Assembly (NCBI RefSeq): GCF_030269365.1
Contig: NZ_BSTF01000001.1
Location: 372,001 to 436,000, forward strand
From: Lentzea sp. NBRC 102530
Lineage (GTDB): Bacteria > Actinomycetota > Actinomycetes > Mycobacteriales > Pseudonocardiaceae
Direction: 5' to 3'
DNA: 64,000 nt
Positions 22,085 through 29,607 of the stretch are shown here, piece after piece (the first letter of the stretch is position 1; the number at the start of each line of letters is the position of its first letter). The notes beneath the pieces were generated by a model. That model saw only the letters and a program-made list of their open reading frames with translations. It had not been told where the DNA came from and did not search any database. The translations under genes were made by a program, and so were the position numbers.

Positions 22085-22122
22085 CGTACCTCTTGTGAGC
22101 TGCGCAGACGCCTGCCTACCGT
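22085..22122 (+). promoter_or_regulatory. Promoter/operator of GH8 gene 2
   Basis: CGTACCTCTTGT (22085-22096) is identical to the block before GH8 gene 1 and the same 77 bases from the start. TTGTGA (22093-22098) and TACCGT (22117-22122), 18 bases apart, make a promoter. The left arm ACAA is present but the inner palindrome is less perfect than in copy 1. Confidence 0.5.
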
Positions 22123-22172
22123 CCCCTCCAACTCGCATTGGCAGTTTTGTTAACCAATTGCTGGAGGCGGTC

Positions 22173-23864
22173 GTGGGCGGCAGGAAGATGGCATTCGGGG
22201 CGGCCGGGCTCGTGCTCGGCCTCCTCGTCGCCGGAACAACCATCGCGTCGGCGGCGGACCCGCTGGTCTCGCGCGGCAAGGCCGTGACGGCCTCGTCGGT
22301 CGAGGCCAGCGGGTTCGAGGCCGGCAAGGCGGTCGACGGGAGCACGTCGACGCGCTGGGCCTCGGCGGAGGGCAACGACCCGGAGTGGCTGCGGGTCGAT
22401 CTCGGCTCGGCGCACTCGATCAGCCGCGTGAAGCTCAACTGGGAGGCCGCGTACGCGAAGTCGTACCGGATCCAGATCTCCGCGGACGGCTCGGCGTGGA
22501 CCGACGTCTACTCGACCACCAGCGGTGACGGCGGCACCGACGACCTGACGCTGTCCGGGGCGGGACGCTACGTCCGCATGTACGGAACGGCGCGCGGCAC
22601 CACGTACGGCTACTCGCTGTGGGAGCTCGAGGTCTACGGCGTCTCCGGTGGCACCCCGCCGACGACGACCACCACCACGACGACCACGACGACGCCTCCG
22701 CAGACCGGGCTCGGTTACCCGTTCGGCAGCAGGAAGACGCCGTACGCGGCGGGCACGCTGCGCCCGTCCGGCAGCACGTCCACTCTGGACGCCAGGATCG
22801 TGGACTACTACCAGCGCTGGAAGGCCGCGTTCGTCAAGCAGAACTGCGGCAACGGCTGGTACCAGGTCATCTCGCCGGACGCGAAGTTCCCGTACGTGGC
22901 CGAGGCGCAGGGCTACGGCATGGTGATCACCGCGACGATGGCGGGCGCCGACCCGGACGCGAAGAAGATCTTCGACGGCCTGCTGAAGTACAAGCTCGCG
23001 CACCCGTCCGTGCACAACGCCGACCTGCTCGCCTCCGAACAGGACACGGCCTGCCGCAGCGTCAACGGCAGCGACAGCGCGACCGACGGCGACATGGACA
23101 CCGCGTACGGCCTGCTGCTCGCCGACAGGCAGTGGGGCAGCGCCGGCACGTACAACTACAGGCAGATCGCCGTGAAGAACATCAACGCGATCAAGAAGAG
23201 CCTGGTCAACCCCAACACGAACCTGCTGCTGATGGGCGACTGGTCGGGTCCGGACGACAGCAGGAAGTACTACGGGTCGAGGTCGTCGGACTGGATGTCG
23301 GACCACTTCCGCGCGTTCCGCACCGCCACCGGCGACGGCGCGTGGGACACGATCCGCGCCAAGCACCAGGACCTGATCGCCCAGCTCCAGTCCAAGTACG
23401 CGCCGAACACCGGCCTGTTGCCGGACTTCGTGCAGGACACCAACACCACGCCCAAGCCCGCGGTCGGAGAGCTGCTGGAGGAGGCCGAGTACGACGGCAA
23501 GTACTGGTACAACGCCTGCCGCGACCCGTGGCGGATCGGCGCGGACGCGGCGCTGACCGGTGACGCGAAGTCGGTGGCGGCGGCCAGGAAGATGAACTCC
23601 TGGATCAAGGGCAAGACCGGCGGCGACCCGAACAAGATCGCGACCGGCTACCAGCTGGGCGGCACGCAGATCCAGAGCGGCGGTGACTCGGCGTTCGTCG
23701 CGCCGTTCGCGGTCGCGGCCACGACCGATCCCGGCAGCCAGGCGTGGCTCGACGCGCTCTGGACCAAGATGGTGAACACGCCGATCGCCACTGACACCTA
23801 CTTCGGTGCCAGCATCCAGCTGCAGGTGATGATCACGGTGTCCGGCAACCACTGGATCCCGTAG
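22173..23864 (+). CDS. Secreted GH8 glycoside hydrolase with F5/8C module, copy 2
   Basis: 563 residues, parallel to the preceding gene throughout. Signal peptide ending ASA, discoidin-type binding module (KAVDGSTSTRWAS), then a linker of eleven threonines and prolines, then GH8 with VAEAQGYGM and ATDGDMDTAYGLLLA. The threonine-rich linker, absent in copy 1, probably gives the catalytic domain reach and may be O-glycosylated. GTG 22173 follows GGAGG by 6 bases. The tandem arrangement and shared leader suggest a recent duplication with common control, yet each copy has its own promoter. Substrate beta-1,4/1,3-1,4-glucan or chitosan by family. Confidence 0.9.
   Translation: MGGRKMAFGAAGLVLGLLVAGTTIASAADPLVSRGKAVTASSVEASGFEAGKAVDGSTSTRWASAEGNDPEWLRVDLGSAHSISRVKLNWEAAYAKSYRIQISADGSAWTDVYSTTSGDGGTDDLTLSGAGRYVRMYGTARGTTYGYSLWELEVYGVSGGTPPTTTTTTTTTTTPPQTGLGYPFGSRKTPYAAGTLRPSGSTSTLDARIVDYYQRWKAAFVKQNCGNGWYQVISPDAKFPYVAEAQGYGMVITATMAGADPDAKKIFDGLLKYKLAHPSVHNADLLASEQDTACRSVNGSDSATDGDMDTAYGLLLADRQWGSAGTYNYRQIAVKNINAIKKSLVNPNTNLLLMGDWSGPDDSRKYYGSRSSDWMSDHFRAFRTATGDGAWDTIRAKHQDLIAQLQSKYAPNTGLLPDFVQDTNTTPKPAVGELLEEAEYDGKYWYNACRDPWRIGADAALTGDAKSVAAARKMNSWIKGKTGGDPNKIATGYQLGGTQIQSGGDSAFVAPFAVAATTDPGSQAWLDALWTKMVNTPIATDTYFGASIQLQVMITVSGNHWIP
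22664..22700 (+). repeat. Threonine-codon low-complexity linker
   Basis: A run of alternating ACG/ACC codons encodes the polythreonine linker of GH8 copy 2. It is a coding repeat, prone to length change by slippage. Confidence 0.7.
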
Positions 23865-23894
23865 ATCGGTCGCTGATCAGGGTTGAATGGTGCG

Positions 23895-25529
23895 ATGGGG
23901 ATCGGCAGGGCGAGGCGCATCGCACGGCGGGCACACCGGGGACAGCTCACCCGCGGGGGTGGGCTGTTCCTGGAGGAGCTGGAGCAGGTCGTCCGCCGGG
24001 TCGAGGAGAACGGCGGCGGCAGGCTGGCAGTCCAGGCGGCCTGGCTGCACGCCGCTCCGGCCGCCGGGGTGGACCTGGAGAGCGAGGGCGTGTCCCTGCG
24101 GGTCCGGCAGGTGGTGAAGTCGCTGCGCACGGCGCCCGGACGGTCCCGGCCCGAGTCGGCCGGGGTGGCGCGCGCCAGTGAACTGGTGCGTGCCGCGATC
24201 GTCGCGCAATGGCGTGTTGTCGCGCAGGCCCAGGGGGACGACACCCCGGCCGCGACGTTAGTGGAACTGCTCGACCGGTACCGGGCTCAGCCGGAGCCGG
24301 AGGTCAGGCAGGCGATCCACGCCCTGGTCGAAGAACTGGACGGGCCGGCGACCCCCGTCGTGGCCGGGCTCGTCGAACGGTGGTGGGACTCCGAGGACTC
24401 GTGGGAGGCCATGGTCGCGGTGATGGCGGCGCGCCGGGTCGGCCTGCTGGACCGGGAACGCCTGCTGCGCAAGGTGGCCGACGGTCCGCTCTGGGTGGCG
24501 GCTGAGGCGGTCAAGGCGGTGAGCGGGGGCGGCGAGGCCGAGATCGCGGCGCTGCGCACGGCCTTGCTCAGGCCGGGGGACGACGGCCGCTGGGTGCGCC
24601 GCGAAGCCCGGTCGCGGCTGCTGGCGATCGGCGGCCCCGCGGCGGAGACCGCGTTGGACGACTGGTTCTTCCACCCCATGGACGTGCCGTGGGGTTACGA
24701 CAGGCGCTGGTTGAGCCGGAACGCGAGCAGCGTCGTTCCCCGGCTGATCGAGGCGCTGGGTGACCCGGCCTGGCGATACGAGGCTCCGCGGGCCCTGGGG
24801 TCGCTGAAGGTCGAGGAGGCCGTGGGGCCATTGTGCGACCAGGCGCGTGCCGCCGAGGACCCGATCCCGTTCCTCCAGGCGCTGGGTTCGATCGGTTCTC
24901 CCGCCGCGGGCCCGGCCCTGGCGCAACTCGCCGGTCACGCCGAGGCGGAGGTGCGCGTGGCCGCGCTGCGGGCGCTCGGCAGAACCGGCGGCGCCGACGT
25001 GACCGCGGTGGCCTTGGCCGCGTGCGACGACCCGGACGTGCACGTGCGTTACCGGGCCGCTCGCGTGCTGGCCGAGCTCGGCGACGAACGTGCGGTGATC
25101 ACGCTGATCCGCCTGTGCGACACCGAACACGCGGCCGTCGCGGCGGACGCGCTGGCCCGCATCGGCGACCAGCGGGCGGTGCCGACGCTCTGGCACCTGT
25201 TCAACCACCACCCCGAGCGGGCGGCCAGGCACGCCGCCGGGCGGGGCCTCGCGCGCATCGACTGCGAGGAGCGGTGGCCCAGGCCCGAACCGGTGATCGA
25301 GCGCGCGTACGTCTGGCTGCTCGGGCACAAGCCGGAATGGTCCCGGTTCTACCTGGAGACAGGCACCCGCAACGCCGACGCCATGGTGCGCGTCCGTGCC
25401 GTCGAAGCGTTCGGGCGTCTGCGTGATCCCGGTGGCATCCCGCACATCCGCCCACTGGTCACCGACCCCGACCCGCGGGTCCGGGCGGCCGCGCGGAACG
25501 TGCTGGAGTTCCTCGAAGACATCGCTTGA
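23895..25529 (+). CDS. HEAT-repeat (PBS-lyase-like) protein
   Basis: 544 residues without signal or membrane helix. From about residue 120 to the end it is built of HEAT-like helical pairs with the recurring pattern 'ALGxxGxxxAVPxL', such as ALGSIGSPAAGPAL, ALGRTGGADVTAVAL and LARIGDQRAVPTL. Such proteins are scaffolds binding other proteins; no enzyme domain was seen. The region before residue 120 is a charged helical part I do not recognise. ATG 23895 was preferred to the TTG at 23883 of the longer frame. Its stop codon lies inside the palindrome controlling the next operon. Confidence 0.75.
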   Translation: MGIGRARRIARRAHRGQLTRGGGLFLEELEQVVRRVEENGGGRLAVQAAWLHAAPAAGVDLESEGVSLRVRQVVKSLRTAPGRSRPESAGVARASELVRAAIVAQWRVVAQAQGDDTPAATLVELLDRYRAQPEPEVRQAIHALVEELDGPATPVVAGLVERWWDSEDSWEAMVAVMAARRVGLLDRERLLRKVADGPLWVAAEAVKAVSGGGEAEIAALRTALLRPGDDGRWVRREARSRLLAIGGPAAETALDDWFFHPMDVPWGYDRRWLSRNASSVVPRLIEALGDPAWRYEAPRALGSLKVEEAVGPLCDQARAAEDPIPFLQALGSIGSPAAGPALAQLAGHAEAEVRVAALRALGRTGGADVTAVALAACDDPDVHVRYRAARVLAELGDERAVITLIRLCDTEHAAVAADALARIGDQRAVPTLWHLFNHHPERAARHAAGRGLARIDCEERWPRPEPVIERAYVWLLGHKPEWSRFYLETGTRNADAMVRVRAVEAFGRLRDPGGIPHIRPLVTDPDPRVRAAARNVLEFLEDIA

Positions 25530-25549
25530 CCTTGACCCTGGGTCAAGGT
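25529..25549 (+). promoter_or_regulatory. Perfect palindromic MerR-type operator
   Basis: A 21-base perfect inverted repeat centred on T25539, with arms ACCTTGACCC and GGGTCAAGGT. This is the style of MerR-family operators. TTGACC (25526-25531 or 25532-25537) could be the -35. It lies 14 bases before the serine hydrolase start, and the downstream partner gene encodes a MerR protein, so autoregulation is likely. Confidence 0.6.
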
Positions 25550-25563
25550 TCGAGGGTGTGGGC

Positions 25564-26868
25564 ATGGACAACGACTTCCTCGCCCGCACCGCCGCCCGCT
25601 TCGCCGTCCCCGGCGCCGCCGCGGGCGTCTTCCACGACGGCCGCGCGCACTACTTCACCCACGGCGTGACCAGCGTCGAGAACCCGTTGCCGGTCACCGA
25701 GGACACGCTCTTCCTGCTCGGCTCGATCACCAAGACCTACACCGCCACCGCGATCATGCGGCTGGTGGCGCGGGGCCGGGTGGAGCTGGACGCCCCGGTG
25801 CGGACGTACGTGCCGGAGCTGGAGCTGCTGGACGACCGCGAGTTCACCGTCCGGCAGCTGCTCAACCACACGTCCGGCCTCGACTGGGGCACGCTCGTGG
25901 ACACCGGTGAGGGCGACGACGCGCTGCGCCGGCACGTAGGCGAACTGGCGACGCTCAAGCTCGTCGGCGAGGTGGGGGAGCGGCCGTCCTACAGCCAGTC
26001 CGGGTTCAACCTGGCCGGGCGGATCATCGAGAACGTCACCGGCCAGACCTACGAGCAGGCCGTGGCGTCGTTGCTGCTGGAGCCGCTCGGGCTCGGCGAC
26101 ACCCACTTCGACCGGGACGCCGTGATGACCCGGCGGTTCGCCGTCGGGCACGAGAAGGGCGAGGTGGCGCGGCCGTGGCGGCACTGGCGCGCCAACAACC
26201 CCGGTGGCGGCATCGCGGCGTCGGTCGCGGACCTGCTGGCGTGGGCCCGGTTCCACCTCGGTGACGGCGACGGGATCGACCTCGCGGCGATGCGCGAACC
26301 CACGGCGGTGTTGCGCGGCAGCAACCTCGGCGACGCGATCGGCGTCGGCTGGTTCCTGCGCGAGATCGACGGCGTGCGGGCGTTCGGGCACGGCGGCTCG
26401 TCGAACGGGCAGTTCGCCGAACTGCTGGTCGTGCCGTCGCTCGGGTTCGCGGTGGCGTCGATCGCGAACCAGGGGCCGGACGGCATCCCGTTCAACCAGG
26501 CCGTGGTGCGGCAGGCGCTGGAGGACCACGCGGGGCTGCTCGACCGCGACCCCGAACCGCTGCCGTACGACTCCACCAAGGCCGCCGAGGTCGTCGGCGG
26601 GTACGGCAACGACGCGATGGTGATGTCCATTGAGGACTCATCGGACGGGCTGGTGCTGGAGGTGCTGATCCGGCCGGAGATCCGGGCGTCCGCCGAGGTG
26701 GAGCTGCCGGCCGACCACGCGCCGTTCCCGCTGGGTCTGCTGCCGCGCGACGAGTACGTGATCACCGGTGGCGCGTTCAGCGGCCAGCGCGGGTTCTTCA
26801 CGCGGGACGCTCAGGACGTGATCGTCGGCGTCGATCTCGCCGGACGCGTGTTCGGCCGGGTGCGATGA
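25564..26868 (+). CDS. Serine hydrolase, beta-lactamase class C / DD-peptidase fold
   Basis: 434 residues. The acylation motif is S54-I-T-K57 (LLGSITKTYTATA), the second motif YSQ at Y143 (in place of the usual YxN), and HGGSSNGQF supplies the third. The last ~90 residues form a beta-barrel-like domain often found in this family. No signal peptide is seen, so it appears cytosolic, suggesting an esterase or peptidase acting on a small molecule rather than cell wall. ATG 25564 has GAGGG upstream. It is followed after 7 bases by a MerR regulator and both sit behind a palindromic operator. Confidence 0.87.
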   Translation: MDNDFLARTAARFAVPGAAAGVFHDGRAHYFTHGVTSVENPLPVTEDTLFLLGSITKTYTATAIMRLVARGRVELDAPVRTYVPELELLDDREFTVRQLLNHTSGLDWGTLVDTGEGDDALRRHVGELATLKLVGEVGERPSYSQSGFNLAGRIIENVTGQTYEQAVASLLLEPLGLGDTHFDRDAVMTRRFAVGHEKGEVARPWRHWRANNPGGGIAASVADLLAWARFHLGDGDGIDLAAMREPTAVLRGSNLGDAIGVGWFLREIDGVRAFGHGGSSNGQFAELLVVPSLGFAVASIANQGPDGIPFNQAVVRQALEDHAGLLDRDPEPLPYDSTKAAEVVGGYGNDAMVMSIEDSSDGLVLEVLIRPEIRASAEVELPADHAPFPLGLLPRDEYVITGGAFSGQRGFFTRDAQDVIVGVDLAGRVFGRVR

Positions 26869-26875
26869 TGCCGCG

Positions 26876-27577
26876 GTGATCACGATCGGCCAGCTCGCCC
26901 GGTACGCCGGCGTGACGATCAAGGCGGTGCGGCACTACCACAAGGTGGGACTGCTGCCCGAACCCGGGCGCGACCGCTCCGGCTACCGTCGCTACGCGGC
27001 CCAGGACGCGGTCGACCTGGTGAAGATCCGCACGCTCGCCGAGGCCGGGGTGCCGCTCGCCCGCGTGAAGGAGTTGCTGACCGCCGGGGCCGCCGAGTTC
27101 GCCGCGGCGATCGGCGAGATCGACGAGGCGTTGCGCCGCCGCGAGGAGGAGATCCGGCAGGCGCGGCAACGGGTCGTGCGGCTGCGGGCGGGGGACGCGC
27201 TGGTCGTCGGCCCGCAGGCCACCGCGATGCTGGACCTGCTGCGGGAACTGGGGGTCAGCGACCGCGGCGTGCGGCTGGAACGCGAGGTCTGGGTGCTGAT
27301 GCAGGCCGTCGCCCCGGACGAGGCCGCGATCTGGCTGGCCGACAAGGTGGACTCGTTGGCGGACCCCGAGTTCCAGCAGATCTACCTGGCCCACGACGAG
27401 GCCTTCGAGTTCGCGCCGGACGACCCGCGGCTGCCCGCGCTGGCGAGGCGGGCGGCCGCGTGGCTCGCGGGCAGGCCGCAGATGCCGGTGGCGGACCCGG
27501 AGATCACCGCGCTGGCGATGGCCGCGGCCGGTGCCACCTCACCGGCCTGGGACGCGCTCAGCAAAGCGTCCGCATGA
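26876..27577 (+). CDS. MerR-family transcriptional regulator
   Basis: 233 residues. The winged-helix start ITIGQLARYAGVTIKAVRHYHKVG (given in part as ITIGQLARYAGV) and the GYRRYAAQDAVDLVKIR second element are classic MerR; a coiled helix at ~75-105 follows, then a ~120-residue effector domain I cannot assign. It has no metal-binding cysteine cluster, so an organic effector is likelier than a metal. GTG start 7 bases after the serine hydrolase stop; probably co-transcribed with it and binding the operator at 25529-25549. It overlaps the convergent methyltransferase gene by 20 bases. Confidence 0.9.
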   Translation: MITIGQLARYAGVTIKAVRHYHKVGLLPEPGRDRSGYRRYAAQDAVDLVKIRTLAEAGVPLARVKELLTAGAAEFAAAIGEIDEALRRREEEIRQARQRVVRLRAGDALVVGPQATAMLDLLRELGVSDRGVRLEREVWVLMQAVAPDEAAIWLADKVDSLADPEFQQIYLAHDEAFEFAPDDPRLPALARRAAAWLAGRPQMPVADPEITALAMAAAGATSPAWDALSKASA

Positions 27578-28625
27578 ACGCCGGGCCGCCCTCCTCGTCG
27601 TTGCGGCCCTTCTCCACGAACGCGATGTTGTGGTGGAACGTGATCCCGCTGATGTTGCGTTCCAGATAGGTCCCTTCGCCGCGCGGATCACCCACCTCCG
27701 CCCGGTTCAGGCCATCCACAAAGGACTTCAGCAGGCCCATCGACGTGCCGGCGGTCGCCTTCGGGTGGCCGCCCCAGCGCGGCCAGTACGCGGTCTGCAG
27801 GTCCTCCACGACGTAGAGGCCGCCGGAGCGGACGTGCGGGAACAGGGCGTGCAGCGACGTCCGCACGTGCTCGTTGAAGTGGCTGCCGTCGTCGATGACC
27901 ACGTCGAACGGCCCGAGCTCGCGGCCCAGCCGGTCGAGGAACGCCGCGTCGGACTGGTCGCCCTGGATCGCCGTGATCCGCGGGCCGGTGACGGTCTTGG
28001 GCACGATGTCCAGCCCGTGGATCAGGCCGCGCCGGAAGTACCGCTGCCACATCCGCAACGAGCCGCCGCCGCTGTCCGGGGCGTCCCAGCCGCCGATGCC
28101 GATCTCCAGCACCTTCACCGGCTCGTCGCGCAGCCGGGCGAAGTGCCGTTCGTAGTGCTGCGTGTACCAGTGCAGGTCGCCCCACTTGTCCGAGCCGAAC
28201 TCGACGGCCAGCTCACCGAGGTCACGGGGGCCGGGTCGCAGCGCGGACAGCAGCTGCTGCACGGAGTCCGCGAGCCCCTTGCGGCTGTGGAACCAGCCCG
28301 CGACGCCGCGCTCGTCCAGGCCGGGGTCGGGCGTGCTGACGGCGAGGCTCGGCCACGGCCGTTCGCCGGTGCCGTAGAGGCCGCGCACGGCGTCGGCCAA
28401 GTCGAGCCGGACCACCACGTCCGCGTCGGTGCGCAGGTGGGAGGTGGTGCGGTCGGCGAAGGTGAGGTCGAGGCAGACGTCGTGGTCGTCGCCGATCTCG
28501 GCCAGCAGGCAGTCCGCGACGGCGTCCTGGCCGAGCCGGCGGATCGTGTCGTCGAGCAGGTCGCGGCCCGCGGTGACGGCCTGGAGCAGCGGAGCGAGAA
28601 CCGTCCACCGTGCGGCGTTGACCAC
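27558..28625 (-). CDS. MycE-like SAM-dependent O-methyltransferase
   Basis: 355 residues. The N-terminal ~140 residues form an auxiliary domain, then ELAVEFGSDKWGDLHWYTQHY leads into a Rossmann methyltransferase: VLEIGIGG (SAM loop), VIDDGSHFNEH (metal-binding Asp) and VVEDLQTAYW (Glu/Asp). This layout matches MycE of mycinamicin biosynthesis and related sugar O-methyltransferases (TylE type), which need Mg2+. There is no polyketide or glycosyltransferase gene in the window, so its natural substrate is open; detoxification or an orphan tailoring role are both possible. The start is GTG 28625 after AGGGGG; TTG 28628 is the alternative. Confidence 0.85.
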   Translation of the reverse strand: MVNAARWTVLAPLLQAVTAGRDLLDDTIRRLGQDAVADCLLAEIGDDHDVCLDLTFADRTTSHLRTDADVVVRLDLADAVRGLYGTGERPWPSLAVSTPDPGLDERGVAGWFHSRKGLADSVQQLLSALRPGPRDLGELAVEFGSDKWGDLHWYTQHYERHFARLRDEPVKVLEIGIGGWDAPDSGGGSLRMWQRYFRRGLIHGLDIVPKTVTGPRITAIQGDQSDAAFLDRLGRELGPFDVVIDDGSHFNEHVRTSLHALFPHVRSGGLYVVEDLQTAYWPRWGGHPKATAGTSMGLLKSFVDGLNRAEVGDPRGEGTYLERNISGITFHHNIAFVEKGRNDEEGGPAFMRTLC

Positions 28626-28671
28626 CAAGTCCCCCTCGTCCGGCTTGAGTCCGGCTTGAGCGCGTTGTTTT

Positions 28672-28685
28672 TACGATCGAATCTA
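28672..28685 (+). promoter_or_regulatory. Putative leaderless promoter
   Basis: TACGAT (28672-28677) followed by seven bases and ATG, without any Shine-Dalgarno. A direct repeat CGGCTTGAG (28641-28649 and 28652-28660) lies just upstream. Confidence 0.4.
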
Positions 28686-29569
28686 TGGGGATCCGACGTG
28701 TTGCTTGCCTGATCTTGGCTCTAGTTCTGGTTGTGTCGGGTGCGGGTCCGGCACAGGCGGGAGAACGGCAGTTGTTGTACTACAACCACGCATGGGGAAC
28801 GTACGACCGCGCCACGGCGGACGCGGTGGAGCACTCCAGCTACCTCAAGGAGTTCGCGGACTTCGAGGTGCGCACCACGACCGGCGCCGACGGCAGGTCG
28901 TGGACGGGGCGCTACCTGCGTGGCCACCTGGGCTACATGGAGGTCTTCGGACCCGGTGACGTGCCCGGCAAGGACGGCGAGCCCGGTGGCGCGGGGCTCG
29001 CGCTCTCGACGGACCACGACGGGGACGTCGAGAAGCTCCAGGCGAAGCTGACGGCGGCCGGGTCGAACCCGATCGAGTTCACCCAGACCCGCGACTTCGG
29101 CGACGGCGTGCACGTGCCCTGGTTCGACGCGCTGTTCCTGCACGAGTCGTACGAGCGGTTCGGCACCTGGGCGATGGAGTACCGCGACGAGTACCTCGAG
29201 GACCCGCGCGCGCGGGTGGGTCCGCCGAAGTTCCGCGGCGACGTCAGCCGCGAGCGCTACCTGCCGGACACCTACAAGCGCAAGCTGATGCGCGACATCA
29301 CTTTCCTGCAGTTCGCCGTCACCGGGTCCGACCTGCGCGACACCATGCCGTTCCTGCGCGTCGGCGGCTTCTCGGTGCGCACCGAAGGCGACTCGGTCGT
29401 GGCGTCGCGCGGTGGCACGACGCTGCGGTTCGACGAGGTGCCGGCGGCGCGGACCGGGTTGAAGCGCGTCGAGTTCGAACTCAACCGCCCGGTGGCGCGG
29501 CACGTCGAGCAGCTCGGCACGTCGACGCTGGTCGTGGGGCCGGGCAAGCGCGCGGTGTGGACGTTCTGA
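28685..29569 (+). CDS. Secreted protein of unknown function (possibly DUF5829-like)
   Basis: 294 residues. Clear Sec signal (ALVLVVSGAGPAQA, cleavage near residue 26). The mature part starts QLLYYNHAWGTYDRATADAV and contains GRSWTGRYLRGHLGYMEVF, a pattern seen in actinobacterial exported proteins with a glyoxalase-like fold; I am not sure of the family name. Conserved His and Glu residues could bind metal, but no reaction is proposed. It appears leaderless and lies divergent from the methyltransferase gene. The following regulator gene begins 38 bases after its stop. Confidence 0.6.
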   Translation: MGIRRVACLILALVLVVSGAGPAQAGERQLLYYNHAWGTYDRATADAVEHSSYLKEFADFEVRTTTGADGRSWTGRYLRGHLGYMEVFGPGDVPGKDGEPGGAGLALSTDHDGDVEKLQAKLTAAGSNPIEFTQTRDFGDGVHVPWFDALFLHESYERFGTWAMEYRDEYLEDPRARVGPPKFRGDVSRERYLPDTYKRKLMRDITFLQFAVTGSDLRDTMPFLRVGGFSVRTEGDSVVASRGGTTLRFDEVPAARTGLKRVEFELNRPVARHVEQLGTSTLVVGPGKRAVWTF

Positions 29570-29607
29570 CACCCTGGTCCCAACGGACCAACGAACGGGG
29601 TGTCGGG

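Noticed and set aside
22664..22700. Tandem ACC/ACG repeat as a possible mobile or CRISPR-like element
   Set aside because: It is an in-frame polythreonine linker; no spacers or flanking features.
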